Shown here piece after piece: positions 18,779 through 28,017 of a stretch of 64,000 bases of DNA; the stretch's first letter is position 1; the number at the start of each line of letters is the position of its first letter. The notes beneath the pieces are model-generated. The model was not told where the DNA came from, searched no databases, and was given only the letters and a program-made list of their open reading frames with translations. A program made the translations under genes and the position numbers. This stretch comes from Nannocystis pusilla. GTDB lineage: Bacteria > Myxococcota_A > Polyangia > Nannocystales > Nannocystaceae. The stretch lies in NCBI RefSeq assembly GCF_020073745.1, contig NZ_JAIRAU010000052.1, positions 62,001 to 126,000 on the forward strand. The letters are read 5' to 3'.

Positions 18779-19528
18779 TCACGTTCGCGTGAGACGGGCG
18801 CCGGCCTGGCTCGCGGCGTAGATCGCCGGGCGCATGGCCTGCAGCACGCCCACGGGCACCAGGCCCATCGCCGAGGTGCCGGGATTGAACTCGATCGCGT
18901 CGTCTTCGATCTCGAGCTGCTCGCGCAGTTCGACGGTGGCGAGCGGCCGCCAGGAGTCGTCGCCCAGGTCGGGCGCCTGCAGCTCGAGCTCCAGCTCGGC
19001 CTTGCCCTGCGCGACGGCGAGGGCGAGCCGCTGGCGGCGATCGGGGCCGGCCGGCGCAGGCTTGGGCGTGACGATCCGGAGGTAGACGCGACCGACGCCG
19101 GCGAGCCGGTACGGCACGAGGGTGTGGTAGCGGTTGTCGAGGAAATCACCGGTGTCCGTGGCCAGCGCGGCGACGGCGACGCCGAGCAGCGAGCCCGCGG
19201 TGACGAACAGCAGATCCTGGTCACCGGGCAGCAGGCGCGGAGTGACCTCCTTGTTGCCGCGGACCCGCAGCGCGATGCCGAGGATGTCGGGGCGGCGGCG
19301 CCCCGCCGGCCACGACCACACCGCGCCGCTGAGGCGCACGAGCGCGGTGCCGGCGAGCCGCTGCGCGAGCGGTTTGAGCAGGGTGTCCTTCGCGGTCGCC
19401 CGCACGTCGGCGCGATAGATCACTCCGTCGGGGTGGAAGATCGGGTCACGCCGGATCGCGCTGGCGAGGAACGCGATTGGCGCGAGCGACAGGCCCAGTG
19501 CACGTCCGATATATTCCTGGATACTCAT
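18779..19528 (-). CDS. Catalase-superfamily-like protein of unknown function
   Basis: A 249-residue protein starting MSIQEYIGRALGLSL (ATG 19528); an open frame continues upstream but has no better start. The segment HPDGVIYRADV, then ALVRLSGAVW, RPDILGIALRV and DQDLLFVT follows the order of catalase blocks H-A-x-G, A-R-F-S, D-x-R-G-x-A-x-K-F and D-L. This suggests the haem-dependent catalase-like fold. The proximal haem-ligand tyrosine motif of true catalases is not seen, and the protein is half their length, so catalase activity is doubtful. A related group in actinobacteria is uncharacterised. Convergent with the GGCT-like gene. Confidence 0.5.
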   Translation of the reverse strand: MSIQEYIGRALGLSLAPIAFLASAIRRDPIFHPDGVIYRADVRATAKDTLLKPLAQRLAGTALVRLSGAVWSWPAGRRRPDILGIALRVRGNKEVTPRLLPGDQDLLFVTAGSLLGVAVAALATDTGDFLDNRYHTLVPYRLAGVGRVYLRIVTPKPAPAGPDRRQRLALAVAQGKAELELELQAPDLGDDSWRPLATVELREQLEIEDDAIEFNPGTSAMGLVPVGVLQAMRPAIYAASQAGARLTRT

Positions 19529-20041
19529 GACTCTCCTCCGCGGGAGAACCATGCGACCGCGCCGGGCGTCCGCACGGTGCGAACTCGCCCGCGGGCTCTC
19601 TCTGCGGTGTACGTCGGGCTCCGTGGCGAGGAGGGTCGAGTGCACCGCGAGCGACGGACATGAACGCGGCGCAAGGCGAGGGCGGCGCTGCGTCGTGCGG
19701 CCCGCCCGCCCGGCTCCGACGAAATCGCGCGGGAGCTGCCCTGTCGACTGTCGACATTCATGCCAGCCCGATTCGGCTCGCCGCCGATGCGCTCGCCGAG
19801 CGCCTGGTAGAGCGGCCGCAGCGGAGCGGCGGCGGGTGGCCTTCATCGCGGAGACCTGGCGCGTCGCCCTGGCCCGGCCGAGCCCCTCGCGGGCATATAC
19901 GACACAGAGAACGCCGACTGCGCGTCGCGCTGCTCGTGACGGCGAAGCTGCGGCGGCGCGCGGGCGCAGCGACGGCTCCGCGCTCGCCGGCGGGCGGATG
20001 CATTTGCGCCCGGGCGGCCGCATGCGCTATCGTCGCGGGAC
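19529..20041. other. 513-bp intergenic region, no gene recognised
   Basis: Divergent gap between the catalase-like gene and the STM4015-like gene. It contains a tandem TGTCGAC at about 19741-19755 and otherwise GC-rich sequence. Open frames exist on both strands but have poor start sites and Arg/Ala/Pro-rich products typical of non-coding frames. Confidence 0.4.
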
Positions 20042-20950
20042 ATGGCTCCGTCCGGCGAAGTGCTGCGCTATCTCGATCAGGTGGTCGATTGTTACGACCC
20101 CGAGATCGGGCTGACGCTGCCGGAGCAGATCGCGTGGCTGGTGTCGGTCTCCCAGCTGCCGCCCGGTGATTGGGCCGACGAGCCGGAGGCGACGTGGTTG
20201 CGCCTGCTCGCGGCGCTGCTGCGCGATCGCGGGGCGCCGCGGGTGCGCGCGCTGATCCTCCACGATTGCAGCGAGTACACGGTCGACGGCTGCGACATCC
20301 CGTTCGAGGACTGCGACCCGCTGCCGCTGCTGCGCCGGCACGCGGGGCGGCTCGCGAGGCTCGAGCGGCTGCACGTCGGCGTGTTCCCGGCCGTGCTGCC
20401 GCCGACGAGCGGGTTCTGCCAGGGCGTCGGGCCGGCGCTGGCGGGCCTGCCGGCGCTGCAATGGTTGCACCTGGTGGGCGAGCGCGGCTGGGAGCTGCTG
20501 CCGCCGGGCGGCCACCCCGGGCTGCGCACGTTGCTGATGCACGTGACCGAGCCGGACGACGATCCGCTGGCGGTCCTGGTGGAGGCGCGGTTCCCGGCGC
20601 TGGAGCGGCTCGACCTGTGGCTCGGGCCCGCCGTGGTCGACGGCCGCGACGAGGGGGCGCTGGGCGCGGCGCTGGCGAGCGAGCGGTTCGCGGGGCTGCG
20701 CGAGCTGGCCCTGCGCGGGCTCGAGTCGGGCGAATTGCTGGCCGAGCTGGCGCAGCAGCGCGACCTCGGCGGGGTGCAGGCGCTGGCGGTGACGCACGGG
20801 CCGGCGCTCGCCGACGAGGCGCTGGCCGAGCTGCTGGCGGCGCCGTGGCTGGCGCGGCTCGCTCGCCTCGACCTGCGCGGGACGGGGGCGTCGGCCGAGC
20901 TGGCGGCGGAGCTGGCGGCGCGCGGGCCCGAGGTCGTGCGCGAGCGCTGA
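20042..20950 (+). CDS. STM4015-like leucine-rich protein
   Basis: A 302-residue protein rich in Leu with irregular leucine-rich-repeat-like units, for example LEALPALQWLHL-type phrases ARLERLHVGVF, LPALQWLHLVG, HPGLRTLLMHV, FPALERLDLWLG, FAGLRELALRGL and LARLARLDLRG. The order and length resemble the STM4015 family, an uncharacterised bacterial LRR-like group. There is no signal peptide, so it is likely cytosolic and involved in protein binding. It ends 46 bp before the convergent PAS-STAS gene, with a perfect hairpin between them. No enzymatic residues seen. Confidence 0.65.
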   Translation: MAPSGEVLRYLDQVVDCYDPEIGLTLPEQIAWLVSVSQLPPGDWADEPEATWLRLLAALLRDRGAPRVRALILHDCSEYTVDGCDIPFEDCDPLPLLRRHAGRLARLERLHVGVFPAVLPPTSGFCQGVGPALAGLPALQWLHLVGERGWELLPPGGHPGLRTLLMHVTEPDDDPLAVLVEARFPALERLDLWLGPAVVDGRDEGALGAALASERFAGLRELALRGLESGELLAELAQQRDLGGVQALAVTHGPALADEALAELLAAPWLARLARLDLRGTGASAELAAELAARGPEVVRER

Positions 20951-20959
20951 GTGCGAGAG

Positions 20960-20981
20960 GACATGTCCGGATGGACATGTC
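20960..20981. terminator. Perfect hairpin GACATGTCC-GGAT-GGACATGTC between convergent genes
   Basis: A 9-bp perfect stem with a GGAT loop, 10 bp after the stop of the STM4015-like gene and 15 bp from the stop of the PAS-STAS gene. It is an extended version of the element at 159-174, which supports a shared terminator family. Confidence 0.6.
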
Positions 20982-20996
20982 TTCGAGGCCCGGCGA

Positions 20997-22121
20997 TTAC
21001 GCGTGACGGACATCGCCGGAGGCGGCGAGGCAGTGGCTCAGGGCCTGGCGCAGGGTCGCGTGGACGACGAAGCCGCGCAGGTCGACGCCGAGGGTGACGA
21101 TGGTCTGGGCGATGCCGGGGTGGATGCCGGTGAGGATGCCCTCGGCGCCGAGCAGCCGGGCGGCGCGGATCATCGCCAGCAGGTGGTTCGCGGTCGCGGT
21201 GTCGACGACCTCGATGCCGGTGAGATCGAGGATGGCGAAGCGGGCGCGCAGGCGACCGATGCTCTGCAGCAGGCTGTCCATGATCTCGCCGGTGCGCATG
21301 CTGTCGACGAGGCCGATGATCGGCATGACGAGCACGCCCTCCCACACCTCGATGATCGGGGTGGAGAGCTCGCGGATCACCCGCTGCTGGCGCTCGATCA
21401 GGTCGAGCTTGGTCCGCAGCTCGCGCTCGCTCGCGTGGGCCTCGGTGACGTCGAGCGACATGCTCACCATCGCCGCGCGGCTGGCGACGGGGGCCGGGAT
21501 GTGCCAGCTGTCCCACCAGCGGCCGAGGGATTCGACGGTCATGCGCGTGGGGACGCCGGCGAGGCCGCGGCGGATGAACTCCAGCGAGTCGGAATTGTCC
21601 TTGAACATCTCGAGCGGGTTCTTGCCGATCATCTGCTCCGGGGTCATCGCGGTGGCGGCGAGGCCCTGGCCGCCGACGTAGACGTAGGTGCCGTCGGCCG
21701 CGTAGGCGCAGACGACCACCGGCAGGTTGTCGACGAGGACGCGCAGCATGACGTGCTCGAGCTCGCTCTCCCGGGCGGCGGCGGCCCGCGTGGTGATGTC
21801 GGCGCCGTAGCAGACGACGTGCGCGACGCCGTCGCCGGCGCGCGCGGGCGCGACGGTCCACTCGAAGGTGCGGCCGTCGGCGTGGACCAGCCACACCGGG
21901 GCGGCGTCGTCCCGGTCGGTCCAGAGGTCGCGCCAGTCGCCGCCGGCGAGCGGCACGAGGTCGGCGATGCTGCGGCCGCCCGCGTGCGCCGGGGCGTGGC
22001 CGAATTGCTGCTCGGCGCGGTGATTCCATTCGCAGACCCGCAGCTCGCGGTCGAAGCCGACGAGCACGAAGGGGACGCGGTGAGTCGCCGTCGACCCCCC
22101 ATCTTCACGAGGCGTGTGCAT
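20997..22121 (-). CDS. PAS-PAS-STAS protein (RsbR-like stressosome component)
   Basis: A 374-residue regulator. Residues about 10-115 form one PAS domain (WNHRAEQQFG, D-G-R-T-F-E-W-T-V), residues about 120-245 a second (VVVCAYAADGTYVYVG, MIGKNPLEMF), and residues about 265-365 a STAS domain that matches RsbR-type proteins. Clear RsbR features are LSTPIIEVWEGVL, LDLTGIEVVDTATANHLL and GIHPGIAQTIVTLGVDL; the Thr residues of the last two correspond to the phosphorylated positions of RsbR/RsbS. It would sense a small-molecule or redox cue and control a partner-switching kinase. No RsbS, RsbT or RsbU-like gene is adjacent. ATG 22121 was preferred over an upstream start because it begins just before the first PAS. 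Confidence 0.85.
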   Translation of the reverse strand: MHTPREDGGSTATHRVPFVLVGFDRELRVCEWNHRAEQQFGHAPAHAGGRSIADLVPLAGGDWRDLWTDRDDAAPVWLVHADGRTFEWTVAPARAGDGVAHVVCYGADITTRAAAARESELEHVMLRVLVDNLPVVVCAYAADGTYVYVGGQGLAATAMTPEQMIGKNPLEMFKDNSDSLEFIRRGLAGVPTRMTVESLGRWWDSWHIPAPVASRAAMVSMSLDVTEAHASERELRTKLDLIERQQRVIRELSTPIIEVWEGVLVMPIIGLVDSMRTGEIMDSLLQSIGRLRARFAILDLTGIEVVDTATANHLLAMIRAARLLGAEGILTGIHPGIAQTIVTLGVDLRGFVVHATLRQALSHCLAASGDVRHA

Positions 22122-22447
22122 GACGACAGTGAAGCACGCCCGACGGCGATTGTCTGCAGTCCGCGAAACGAGTGGCAGAGGGGTCCACACGCCGGTGCAG
22201 TCGATGAACACGGGCACGTCGGAGAATCACCGATCAACCGTCGCGACGATGCCCGCCGAATCGCAACAGTGCGGGCGACGGGCTGATTCGCGGGCGAAGT
22301 ATCGACGAGAGGGTGCCTAGCACGCGCGGCGGGGTGGTGCACCTGAAGAGGCATTCATGCGCGGCGCGCCGCGTGCGGCTCGTCGTCGAGCGCGCGCGGG
22401 GGGGTTGATTCTTGACTACTCTTAACTTGCGCCGTGGGTGGGCGTGG
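22122..22447. other. 326-bp intergenic region between PAS-STAS gene and the truncated DUF4215 gene
   Basis: No gene recognised. It carries the promoter region of the PAS-STAS gene at its left and, at about 22405-22430, a locally AT-richer stretch downstream of the truncated lipoprotein gene. No hairpin terminator was found here. Confidence 0.35.
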
Positions 22448-22713
22448 TCAGCCGTCGAGCGTGCAGGTCGCCGAGCAGCCGTCGCCGCCGACGTTGTTGC
22501 CGTCGTCGCACTGCTCGCCGTTCTGCGGCTGGACGATGCCGTCGCCGCACAGACCCTGGCCCTCGAGCGTGCAATTGGCGGTGCAGCCGTCGCCGTCCTG
22601 GCCGTTGCCGTCGTCGCACTCCTCGCCGGGGTGGAGGACGCCGTCGCCGCAGGCGCCCTGGCCCTCGAGCAGGCAGGTGGTGGCGCAGCCGTCGCCGTCG
22701 ATGGCGTTGCCGT
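22448..22713 (-). pseudogene. DUF4215 Cys-rich lipoprotein, 3' part, cut off by the island
   Basis: The last 88 codons plus 2 nt of a DUF4215 (myxobacterial Cys-rich repeat) protein. It reads through two full repeats of the type C-G-D-G-x-x-x-P-G-E-E-C-D-D-G-N then D-G-D-G-C-x-x-x-C, and ends CTLDG-stop. Upstream of 22713 the frame runs on into island DNA and loses all repeat character. The missing front part is at 51221-51383 on the same strand. Joining the two across TTGCCGT gives 429 nt, exactly 143 codons, and restores the repeat C-D-D-G-N-A-I-D-G-D-G-C. The intact protein would be a 142-residue secreted lipoprotein. Confidence 0.85.
22707..22713 (+). other. Left attachment core (attL), TTGCCGT
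   Basis: The 7 bp common to both island ends, the other copy being 51214-51220. Outside it the sequence is DUF4215 coding; inside it the arm TGCTGTCTACATG (22714-22726) begins. Seven bases is a usual overlap length for tyrosine recombinases. Confidence 0.75.
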
Positions 22714-22726
22714 TGCTGTCTACATG

Positions 22727-23454
22727 GCCCGCTAACGGGCCCAATTCTCGCGTAAACGGCACTTTGATCCGCCGGTTCGAGAAATCGAACCAGGAACGAC
22801 CCAAATTCGTCCCGTGGAGGGAGATCGCGTTTTCGCTCGATGCGCCGTATTTTCTATCGCCGAGCGGCCTGGCCGCGCGGCCGTGCGGCCGCCGCAGCAC
22901 CCTTCAGTGAGGGATGCCCATTCCCCAGGCGGCCCCAGTAGGCGCCTCAAAAGCATGCGCGCCTCTGAGCAGCACCTGCCCCTTCGGTCAGCTCAACCAC
23001 CGTCACGATCGCTGGCTCATCCCCCAGCTCGCTAGAGTAGTTTCAGGCGCTGCACTCGGAGCGACCTGCCTGGCGCAGACTGGACCTTGCCCTTGCGCTG
23101 CGCGCTGTACGGCAGCGTTGGGGTGCGCGGACCGACCGCGGCATCGACGGACGCGACCAGCACGCCACCCACGACTGGAACTTCGTTGGTCCAGGGTCCA
23201 GCGCGAACTTCGCTGGCGCAGAAGGTCGCCTCGATCGCAGCGTGGCAGTCAAGCATCGAGCCTGCTCCAACTCTCGTCCGCGCGTTCGCCCATGGCAACG
23301 GCACTAGCGGTGCGTGGTCCGGGAGAAAGTCGAACCCGAGGAGCCGGCATCGTCGAGCGGTGCTCCTGCGTCCGGCCGGTCGCTTCGACCACGGCCCTCG
23401 TCCGCGCGTTTGTGTTACCCTCCCAAGCGCCCCGACGCCGTCAGCCCAACGCCC
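22727..23454. other. Left end of island, about 700 bp without a recognised gene
   Basis: Upstream region of the methyltransferase operon, where its promoter should lie. Two similar stretches around 23273-23298 and 23400-23460 both contain CTCGTCCGCGCGTT followed later by GCCCATGGCAAC, a partial duplication of the sequence around the methyltransferase start. The Arg/Pro-rich open frames here have no family features and no good start. Confidence 0.4.
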
Positions 23455-24684
23455 ATGGCAACTCAGCGAAAGACCATCCGAGAGATTCTAGGCCGCGAGT
23501 CTGTGCACCCGTTTCCCGCACGCATGGCGCCAGATATCGCGCTCGACAACCTTGCGCCGTCCCCGAAGCCTCTTCGCGTCCTGGACCCTATGATGGGTTC
23601 CGGCACGGTTCTCGCTGTTGCTCGTTCCCGCGGCCATAAAGCCCATGGTATCGACATCGATCCGCTCGCAGTTCTACTGTCACGGGTATGGACATCGAAC
23701 GTCGAAGGCGATGACGTTAGGCTAAAGGCGAAGGAGGTACTTCGACGTGCGATGCGCTTACATCCTGGCATGCGCGCCGACACTGCCTTTCCTCCAGACG
23801 CGGATCGCGAGACCATCGATTTCCTAAGATACTGGTTTGATGCGCGTGCCCGCAAACAACTGTTTTGCTTGGCAACCGCAATCCGGGGCGTTCGTTCAGT
23901 TCTGGTACGCGACGCTCTTTGGTGCGCGTTCTCGCGACTGATCATCACAAAACAAGCGGGGTGCTCTCTTGCATTGGACCTTTCGCACAGTCGGCCACAT
24001 AAGGCTTTTACTGTTGCGCCGTCTGTTCCGTTCGAACGCTTTTTAAGTGCCGTGGAGCGAGTCGTTCAGGGGATCGTTGTCCCAGTCGTTACCAAGGCGC
24101 CTCATTCAACTCCACGCCACGGTGACGCTCGAAAGCTTCCGTTCAGCAGAGAGACAATCGACCTCGTCCTGACATCTCCTCCCTACTTGAATGCAATCGA
24201 TTACATGCGCTGTAGCAAGTTCACACTCGTTTGGATGGGGCACCGCCTAGTCGATCTGCGGAACTTGCGTTCTGTCAGCATCGGAAGCGAGGCTACAAGA
24301 ACGGGCATCGAACAGGACAAATTTATCCTCGACGTCATTTCCAAACTTTCGCTCTCTCCACCCCTTAGTCGTCGGCACAACGCGATGCTGGCGCGATATA
24401 CAGACGACATGCGAAAGTCTGTTGGGGAGGTAGCGCGAGTCTTGGTGAAGGGCGGGAAGGCCATCTACGTGATCGGCGAGAACACGATTCGTGGGACGTA
24501 CATCGGTACGTCAGAGATTCTTCGTGCGGTCGCGGAGTTCGCGGGTCTGGAACTTAGCGAGAGAAGCGACCGGGAGTTGCCCCCCAACAGACGCTACCTG
24601 CCCCCGCCGCAAAGTCATCAAACACGGGAACACCTCGATGCGCGCATGCGCCGCGAGGTTGTTCTCACCTTCCAGAAATCCTAG
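23455..24684 (+). CDS. Amino-type DNA methyltransferase (N4-cytosine or N6-adenine)
   Basis: A 409-residue DNA methyltransferase of the N6/N4 class. ATG 23455 (MATQRKTIREILG) was chosen over an upstream frame of Pro/Arg-rich sequence. The AdoMet motif I is DPMMGSGT (from Asp 44) followed by G-I-D-I-D acidic motif II, and the catalytic motif IV is SPPY (241-244) in LTSPPYLNAIDYM. SPPY is more usual for N4-cytosine enzymes; DPPY or NPPY for N6-adenine. The N-terminal RESVHPFPARMAP block is common in this class. Codon use and GC are clearly lower than in the flanking genes. It heads an operon with the Z1 ATPase 43 bp downstream and probably protects host DNA or marks self. Confidence 0.88.
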   Translation: MATQRKTIREILGRESVHPFPARMAPDIALDNLAPSPKPLRVLDPMMGSGTVLAVARSRGHKAHGIDIDPLAVLLSRVWTSNVEGDDVRLKAKEVLRRAMRLHPGMRADTAFPPDADRETIDFLRYWFDARARKQLFCLATAIRGVRSVLVRDALWCAFSRLIITKQAGCSLALDLSHSRPHKAFTVAPSVPFERFLSAVERVVQGIVVPVVTKAPHSTPRHGDARKLPFSRETIDLVLTSPPYLNAIDYMRCSKFTLVWMGHRLVDLRNLRSVSIGSEATRTGIEQDKFILDVISKLSLSPPLSRRHNAMLARYTDDMRKSVGEVARVLVKGGKAIYVIGENTIRGTYIGTSEILRAVAEFAGLELSERSDRELPPNRRYLPPPQSHQTREHLDARMRREVVLTFQKS

Positions 24685-24727
24685 CTTGAGAAACCTCCGT
24701 TCTGCTCGACCCACCAGGAAGTGCTTT

Positions 24728-26593
24728 ATGACACAACTCCCGAACTCGTCGTCCGTGAACATTAGGGAATTAATTGCCATGGCCATGAAGCAAAATGGCC
24801 GCTATTCGAAGCAACTCGAGCGTCTCCAGGGTCAAAAGCCGCCCGTGGACACCAAGCAGATCGAGGATGCTGTGGCTGGCACGATGCGCAACCTTGCCAG
24901 TTCTAGAAGCGCGTCGTTCGTTATCTACGGCGAGCCGCAAAGCGGCAAGACGGAGATGATGATCTGCCTTACGGCGAAGCTGCTCGATAACGGCCATAAA
25001 GTCATCGTCCATTTGATGAACGACAGCGTGGACCTGCTCGCGCAGAACCTCAAGCGGTTCAAGCAAAGCGGGCTGTCGCCTGCGGCGAAGGTCCTGTCAG
25101 AATTGCCGACGACCACCTCCCTGCCGAGCGAGATGGTCGTTTTTTGCAAGAAGAACTCAAAGGATCTGGAGAAGTTGATCAGACGGCTGGCGAATGCCGG
25201 GATCACTCAGGTCATCGTAATCGATGATGAAGCCGACTTCGCCACGCCGAACGCGAAGATCAATCAGGGCAAGATCACGAAGATCAACCAGCACGTCGCT
25301 ACCCTCTTGGGCACAGACGGCATCTACATCGGTGTTACGGCCACCCCCGCCCGGCTCGACTTGAACAACACGTTCAACAACAAGACGGAACTGTGGGTCC
25401 AGTTCAAGCCTCATGCCAACTACACGGGATGGGAGGTGTTCTTCCCGCTCAAGATGTCGCGGGTCCAATACCGCCTGACCCGGCTGGGGCAGGGTGGGAG
25501 CGCTGCCGACGCTACGGCTGCTCTCGTCCGGTTCTTGGTGACCGCGAGTTACCTAAACACGCATACGGATAAGGGCGAGCAGAACTGGACCATGCTAGTC
25601 CATACTAGCGGGAAGAAAGCGGACCACAAGGAAGATCAGAAGACCATCGAAGAGGCTGTGGACGCACTTCAGGACCCCATGAGCCCCGCATTCGCTGCGC
25701 TCATGGCCGTGATCGGGGAAGAGGCCGCGAAGCTCTATCCGGCCGCCGATGTGCATACTGTTGCTAGCTATGTCGTCTTGAATCGGCAGAGGATTAGTCT
25801 CACTGTCCTCAACAGCGAGCGTGAGCGGCTTGGTGAGAACGCCACCGACCCCACGTCGCCGTTCACGATCATCATTGGCGGAAACATCGTGTCTCGTGGG
25901 GTGACGTTCCCGAACTTACTCTCGATGTTCTTCACGCGCGACGTGACGACGAAGTTGCAGCAAGACACATACATTCAGCGTGCCCGTATGTTTGGAGCCC
26001 GGGGTGGCTACCTCAAGCATTTTGAGCTGACGATCCCTACCACTCTGTACGCGGACTGGCGAAAGTGTTTCATCTTCCATAAACTCGCCCTAGAGACGAT
26101 CAACAGTGACCTAGGTGCCCCGGTGTGGCTCGCAGGCAGAAGGGTCACCGTCGCGGCGAGCGCCAGCATCGACCGCTCCACGGTCACCCTCGATAGAGGT
26201 GAAATGGCATTCAAAGTGTTCGACTGGGATCCGCGCATCGACACGATCATCAAGGGCGACCAGACCGGCGTGGACACGCTATCAAAGCTCCGGACGGCCG
26301 TCGGGCCAGAGGCCCTACCTCAGTTCCTGATCGACTACATCCAGACTATCGAGCCCAACGGCCCCGGCTCACTCGCCATCCACGTGTCCCTAAACATCGA
26401 CGGATACCGGGACGCCGACAAGACCCAGATCACCCGTGCTAAGGGCTTCATCGGCACTAATGACCTGGAGCGGCACAAGTTCCCGTCCGCCGCGCACCAC
26501 ATCAAGGTCTATCGGAGTGAGGGCACCGGCAAGGCGCGCGTATTCTACAAGTTCACCGAGGACAGCGTGCATTTCGTGCAGAATAGGGCATAA
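24728..26593 (+). CDS. Z1-domain helicase-like ATPase
   Basis: A 621-residue P-loop ATPase with a C-terminal Z1 domain. ATG 24728 has AGGAAG upstream; the frame is open earlier but overlaps the methyltransferase. Walker A is GEPQSGKT (68-75, Lys 74), and the Walker B DExD-like box is DDEAD (166-170); V-T-A-T-P-A-R (near 205) is helicase motif III-like. The Z1 signature follows: NIVSRGVTFPNLL (around Arg 390), then DTYIQRARMFGARGGY (ending 428), where the family has D-T-x-x-Q-x-x-R-x-F-G-x-R-x-G-Y. Z1 proteins are known from MORC-like restriction and conflict operons next to methylases and nucleases. Here the same neighbourhood occurs, but no MORC ATPase is seen. Confidence 0.9.
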   Translation: MTQLPNSSSVNIRELIAMAMKQNGRYSKQLERLQGQKPPVDTKQIEDAVAGTMRNLASSRSASFVIYGEPQSGKTEMMICLTAKLLDNGHKVIVHLMNDSVDLLAQNLKRFKQSGLSPAAKVLSELPTTTSLPSEMVVFCKKNSKDLEKLIRRLANAGITQVIVIDDEADFATPNAKINQGKITKINQHVATLLGTDGIYIGVTATPARLDLNNTFNNKTELWVQFKPHANYTGWEVFFPLKMSRVQYRLTRLGQGGSAADATAALVRFLVTASYLNTHTDKGEQNWTMLVHTSGKKADHKEDQKTIEEAVDALQDPMSPAFAALMAVIGEEAAKLYPAADVHTVASYVVLNRQRISLTVLNSERERLGENATDPTSPFTIIIGGNIVSRGVTFPNLLSMFFTRDVTTKLQQDTYIQRARMFGARGGYLKHFELTIPTTLYADWRKCFIFHKLALETINSDLGAPVWLAGRRVTVAASASIDRSTVTLDRGEMAFKVFDWDPRIDTIIKGDQTGVDTLSKLRTAVGPEALPQFLIDYIQTIEPNGPGSLAIHVSLNIDGYRDADKTQITRAKGFIGTNDLERHKFPSAAHHIKVYRSEGTGKARVFYKFTEDSVHFVQNRA

Positions 26594-26613
26594 GCTGGCG
26601 GACGAGATCTACC

Positions 26614-28017
26614 ATGGCAACGAACGCCATCGGCGCGGTTCTTGTTATCGATCCCGCTCTGCACGGGCGCATCGAACGCGCGCTGAGGGTCAATCGGACC
26701 TATACGACCATCGTCACATTTGACGGCCCGCGACGCATGCTTGCAGTCGCGTTCTTTGCAGGGACCATCCTCTTCGCCGCGATACTGCAGTCCACTGGCC
26801 ATGGAGTGACGGGCGGGCGCCGGATACGAGTCCACTCGACTGTGCCTTTGAACATCCCTGCGGCAGCGATTTCACGTCATTTCGAAAGGATGAGAACCGC
26901 GGACGCCAGTAAGATCATGGCTTCACTGGCGCAGGAAGGCATCCTCACAGGCTCGTCATGGTCCCTCTTTTGGGAATACCTTAAATCCTGCTCGACCGCT
27001 CGACGCGACCTCGAGGAATTGGAGCGCAAGGTCAAAGCTACTGATGAGCCTCAGGACACTCAAGCAAAAGAAGTATACCGCCTCGAACGTGATGCTTTGG
27101 GCTTAGCTAGCGAACTGAGCGGGTTGGATCGGCGGTCGATTCTCGCAAAGATTCCATCGACCCTTCCGGATGAGCCAAATCCAGCAGTCTTGAAATTTGC
27201 TCAGAAGGCAGCGATCGAAGATGCATATATTTCTTATGATGTGACAAAATTCCCAGGGCTCGATTGCTTGCGTGAGAGCCCTTCTGGTGTTGCCACGTTC
27301 ACTAACAAGACGGGCGAGCAACTCCACGTCGTCAACGTAAACCGCACACGACGGGAGACGACGACAGGTGTTGATCTCATATATCTGGCGGACTCGTTCG
27401 AGTCGGCGATATTTGTCCAGTATAAACTGTTCAATATTAACAACGACCCCAGAGTCAAGAGCCCGAAGGCCGCGTATCGTCTGGTCGACCGAGACAAGGA
27501 TCAATGCAAGAAAATGCTGGCCGTGCAAAGCGTTCTGCACGCGCGAGGAGACAGAATGGACGTGCGGGACTATCGGCTGGGGCCTGAGTGCGTGTTCTAC
27601 AAACTTTGCCATCGTTGCGAACCGGATACCCCGTCCGATCTGGTGCCCGGTATCTATTTCTCAGTCGAGCATTGGCGGAGGCTGCTTGAAGATCCTCGCA
27701 CTGCTAGCCCCCGAGGGGCTGAGGTAATAGGCTACGAGACGTCGGACCGTTACCTTAGCAATACGGAGTTTGTTGCCCTCGTCCGTGGGGGCTGGATCGG
27801 CGCTCGAGATACGGCGGTGGAGCGGCTCGAACACATAATCGAGTCCCTGTTGGAGGACAACCGATCCGTCACGATCGCCCGCAAGTCCCGTCGCGCGCCG
27901 AACGTCTCGTCCGAACTGTTCAATGTCATTGATGCGGGGGGTACAGAGGAGTTCCAGCTTCGGGTGCCCGACCCAGACTCGGGCCGAAATTCTGGCAGAA
28001 AACGGAAGAAGCCATGA
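26614..28017 (+). CDS. Putative nuclease (QxK-type motif) of the Z1 operon
   Basis: A 467-residue protein of no family I can name. The segment VVNVNRTRRETTTGVDLIY ... FVQYKL has a Glu (248), an Asp (254) in a hydrophobic strand and, 15 residues on, QYK (269-271). This is the layout of PD-(D/E)XK nucleases of the QxK variant, such as Mrr-like endonucleases. A Cys pair (C-H-R-C near residue 335) may bind metal. A central segment (about 125-175) is charged and probably coiled coil. It starts 20 bp after the Z1 gene and shares its lower GC and codon use, so it is most likely the effector of the same system. Nuclease activity is inference only. Confidence 0.6.
   Translation: MATNAIGAVLVIDPALHGRIERALRVNRTYTTIVTFDGPRRMLAVAFFAGTILFAAILQSTGHGVTGGRRIRVHSTVPLNIPAAAISRHFERMRTADASKIMASLAQEGILTGSSWSLFWEYLKSCSTARRDLEELERKVKATDEPQDTQAKEVYRLERDALGLASELSGLDRRSILAKIPSTLPDEPNPAVLKFAQKAAIEDAYISYDVTKFPGLDCLRESPSGVATFTNKTGEQLHVVNVNRTRRETTTGVDLIYLADSFESAIFVQYKLFNINNDPRVKSPKAAYRLVDRDKDQCKKMLAVQSVLHARGDRMDVRDYRLGPECVFYKLCHRCEPDTPSDLVPGIYFSVEHWRRLLEDPRTASPRGAEVIGYETSDRYLSNTEFVALVRGGWIGARDTAVERLEHIIESLLEDNRSVTIARKSRRAPNVSSELFNVIDAGGTEEFQLRVPDPDSGRNSGRKRKKP

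Noticed and set aside
22914-23639. Open frames in the left end of the island as genes upstream of the methyltransferase
   Set aside because: Arg/Pro/Ser-rich products, overlapping on both strands, no ribosome sites and no family features.
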